NCBI GenBank assembly: GCA_021738105.1 | Contig: JAIPCS010000195.1 | Location: 1 to 5,979, forward strand | DNA: 5,979 bases | Origin: Sulfuritalea sp. | GTDB taxonomy: Bacteria > Pseudomonadota > Gammaproteobacteria > Burkholderiales > Rhodocyclaceae | Reading direction: 5' to 3' | In this document: positions 5,446-5,979 of the stretch, piece after piece | Numbering within the stretch: the first letter of the stretch is position 1 | Layout of the letters: every line of letters starts with the position of its first letter | The notes under the pieces: model-generated | Seen by the model: the letters and a program-made list of their open reading frames with translations, nothing else | Databases searched by the model: none | Told to the model about the DNA's origin: nothing | Translations under genes and position numbers: made by a program

Positions 5446-5979
5446 CTATTCTAGTCCGCCAGTGAGCTTCGCTCTGCCGATCCAGCGCAGCACGCCCTGA
5501 CCCGCAGCACGACCGCTGGCAAAGCAGGCCGTAAGCAGGTAGCCACCGGTCGGCGCCTCCCAGTCCAGCATTTCTCCGGCGCAGAAGATGCCCGGCAACG
5601 ATTTCAGCATCAGTTGCCCATCCAGTGCGGTGAAGTCGACGCCGCCGGCGCTGCTGATGGCTTCGTCGAGCGGGCGTGGGGACAGCAAGCGTAAGGGCAG
5701 CGACTTGATGCGTGTCGCAAGGAGACCCGGTGTGGCGAGATCGCTTGTGTCAGCGTATTCGTGCAGCAGCGCCGCTTTGACGCCGTTGATGCCGGCGCGG
5801 CGCCGCAAATGGCTGGCGAGTGAATCACGGCCGCGTGGTCGGGCGAGATCTTCGCTCAGGCGCTGCAACTCGCGTTCCGGGGCGAGGTCGAGATGCAAGG
5901 TGGCACTGCCGGTGCCCTCAATGCAATCGCGCAGGGGCGCGGACAGCGCGTAGATCAGGCTGCCTTCGACACCGTGTGC
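5446..5979 (-). CDS. NAD(P)/FAD-dependent flavoprotein, PP_4765-like (5' partial)
   Basis: The C-terminal 177 residues of a flavoprotein whose start lies beyond the right edge. The frame is open to base 5979 (first residues AHGVEGSLIYALSAPLRD), so the TTG at 5898 is internal, not a start. The C-terminal FAD-binding segment is clear: AGGVDFTALD, then PGIFCAGEMLDWEAPTGGY and LLTACFASGRAAGQG. Here GEMLD and GGY take the place of the GExxD and GGYN elements of HI0933/BaiN-type oxidoreductases. The wording GEMLDWEAPTGGYLLTACFASGR matches what I recall of the PP_4765 (TIGR03862) subgroup, which has no assigned substrate. The N-terminal dinucleotide-binding Rossmann motif would lie outside the window. 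It is 35 nt upstream of the LpxR-type gene on the same strand. Related HI0933-like reductases are the alternative. Confidence 0.9.
   Translation of the reverse strand, partial: AHGVEGSLIYALSAPLRDCIEGTGSATLHLDLAPERELQRLSEDLARPRGRDSLASHLRRRAGINGVKAALLHEYADTSDLATPGLLATRIKSLPLRLLSPRPLDEAISSAGGVDFTALDGQLMLKSLPGIFCAGEMLDWEAPTGGYLLTACFASGRAAGQGVLRWIGRAKLTGGLE

Overview
The window looks like ordinary chromosomal sequence from a moderately GC-rich Gram-negative bacterium. The lineage inference rests on an M3 oligopeptidase A very close to the enterobacterial PrlC/OpdA pattern, an outer-membrane LpxR-type protein (hence a Gram-negative), and a flavoprotein that I recall as the PP_4765 family of proteobacteria. 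Gamma- or betaproteobacterium is the best guess; nothing fixes the genus. I see no IS element, prophage, CRISPR array, tRNA or rRNA.

Layout. (1) Bases 1-1956 (+): most of oligopeptidase A, with its first roughly 30 codons lost at the window edge. (2) Bases 1997-2537 (-): a two-gene unit that converges on prlC. A 62-residue five-cysteine protein comes first and overlaps by 17 nt a single-domain PilZ (c-di-GMP receptor) protein. (3) Bases 2538-2615: a 78-bp divergent intergenic region with a perfect TATAAT box for the minus-strand pair and a possible leaderless promoter for xthA. (4) Bases 2616-4325 (+): exodeoxyribonuclease III (xthA), a Crp/Fnr-family regulator joined to it by an ATGA overlap, and a small DUF2892 membrane protein with two cysteines. 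(5) Bases 4326-4405: gap with an intrinsic terminator serving the minus strand. (6) Bases 4406-5979 (-): an LpxR/DUF2219 outer-membrane protein and, upstream of it, the C-terminal part of a PP_4765-like FAD protein that runs off the window.

How the genes may work together. The best-supported regulatory idea is that the Crp/Fnr protein controls the DUF2892 gene. A 16-bp Crp-type site, TGTGA-N6-TTACA, straddles the regulator's own stop codon. Its centre is exactly 41.5 bp upstream of the start site predicted from a TGTAAT -10 box, which is the class II activator position. The regulator's recognition helix (R179, E180, S183, R184) suits a TGTGA half-site, while the residues that bind cAMP in E. 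coli CRP appear replaced and a CX5C pair lies in the sensor domain. A redox or sulfur-responsive regulator acting on a cysteine-bearing membrane protein is an inference. The remaining genes are housekeeping or envelope functions with no evident shared pathway.
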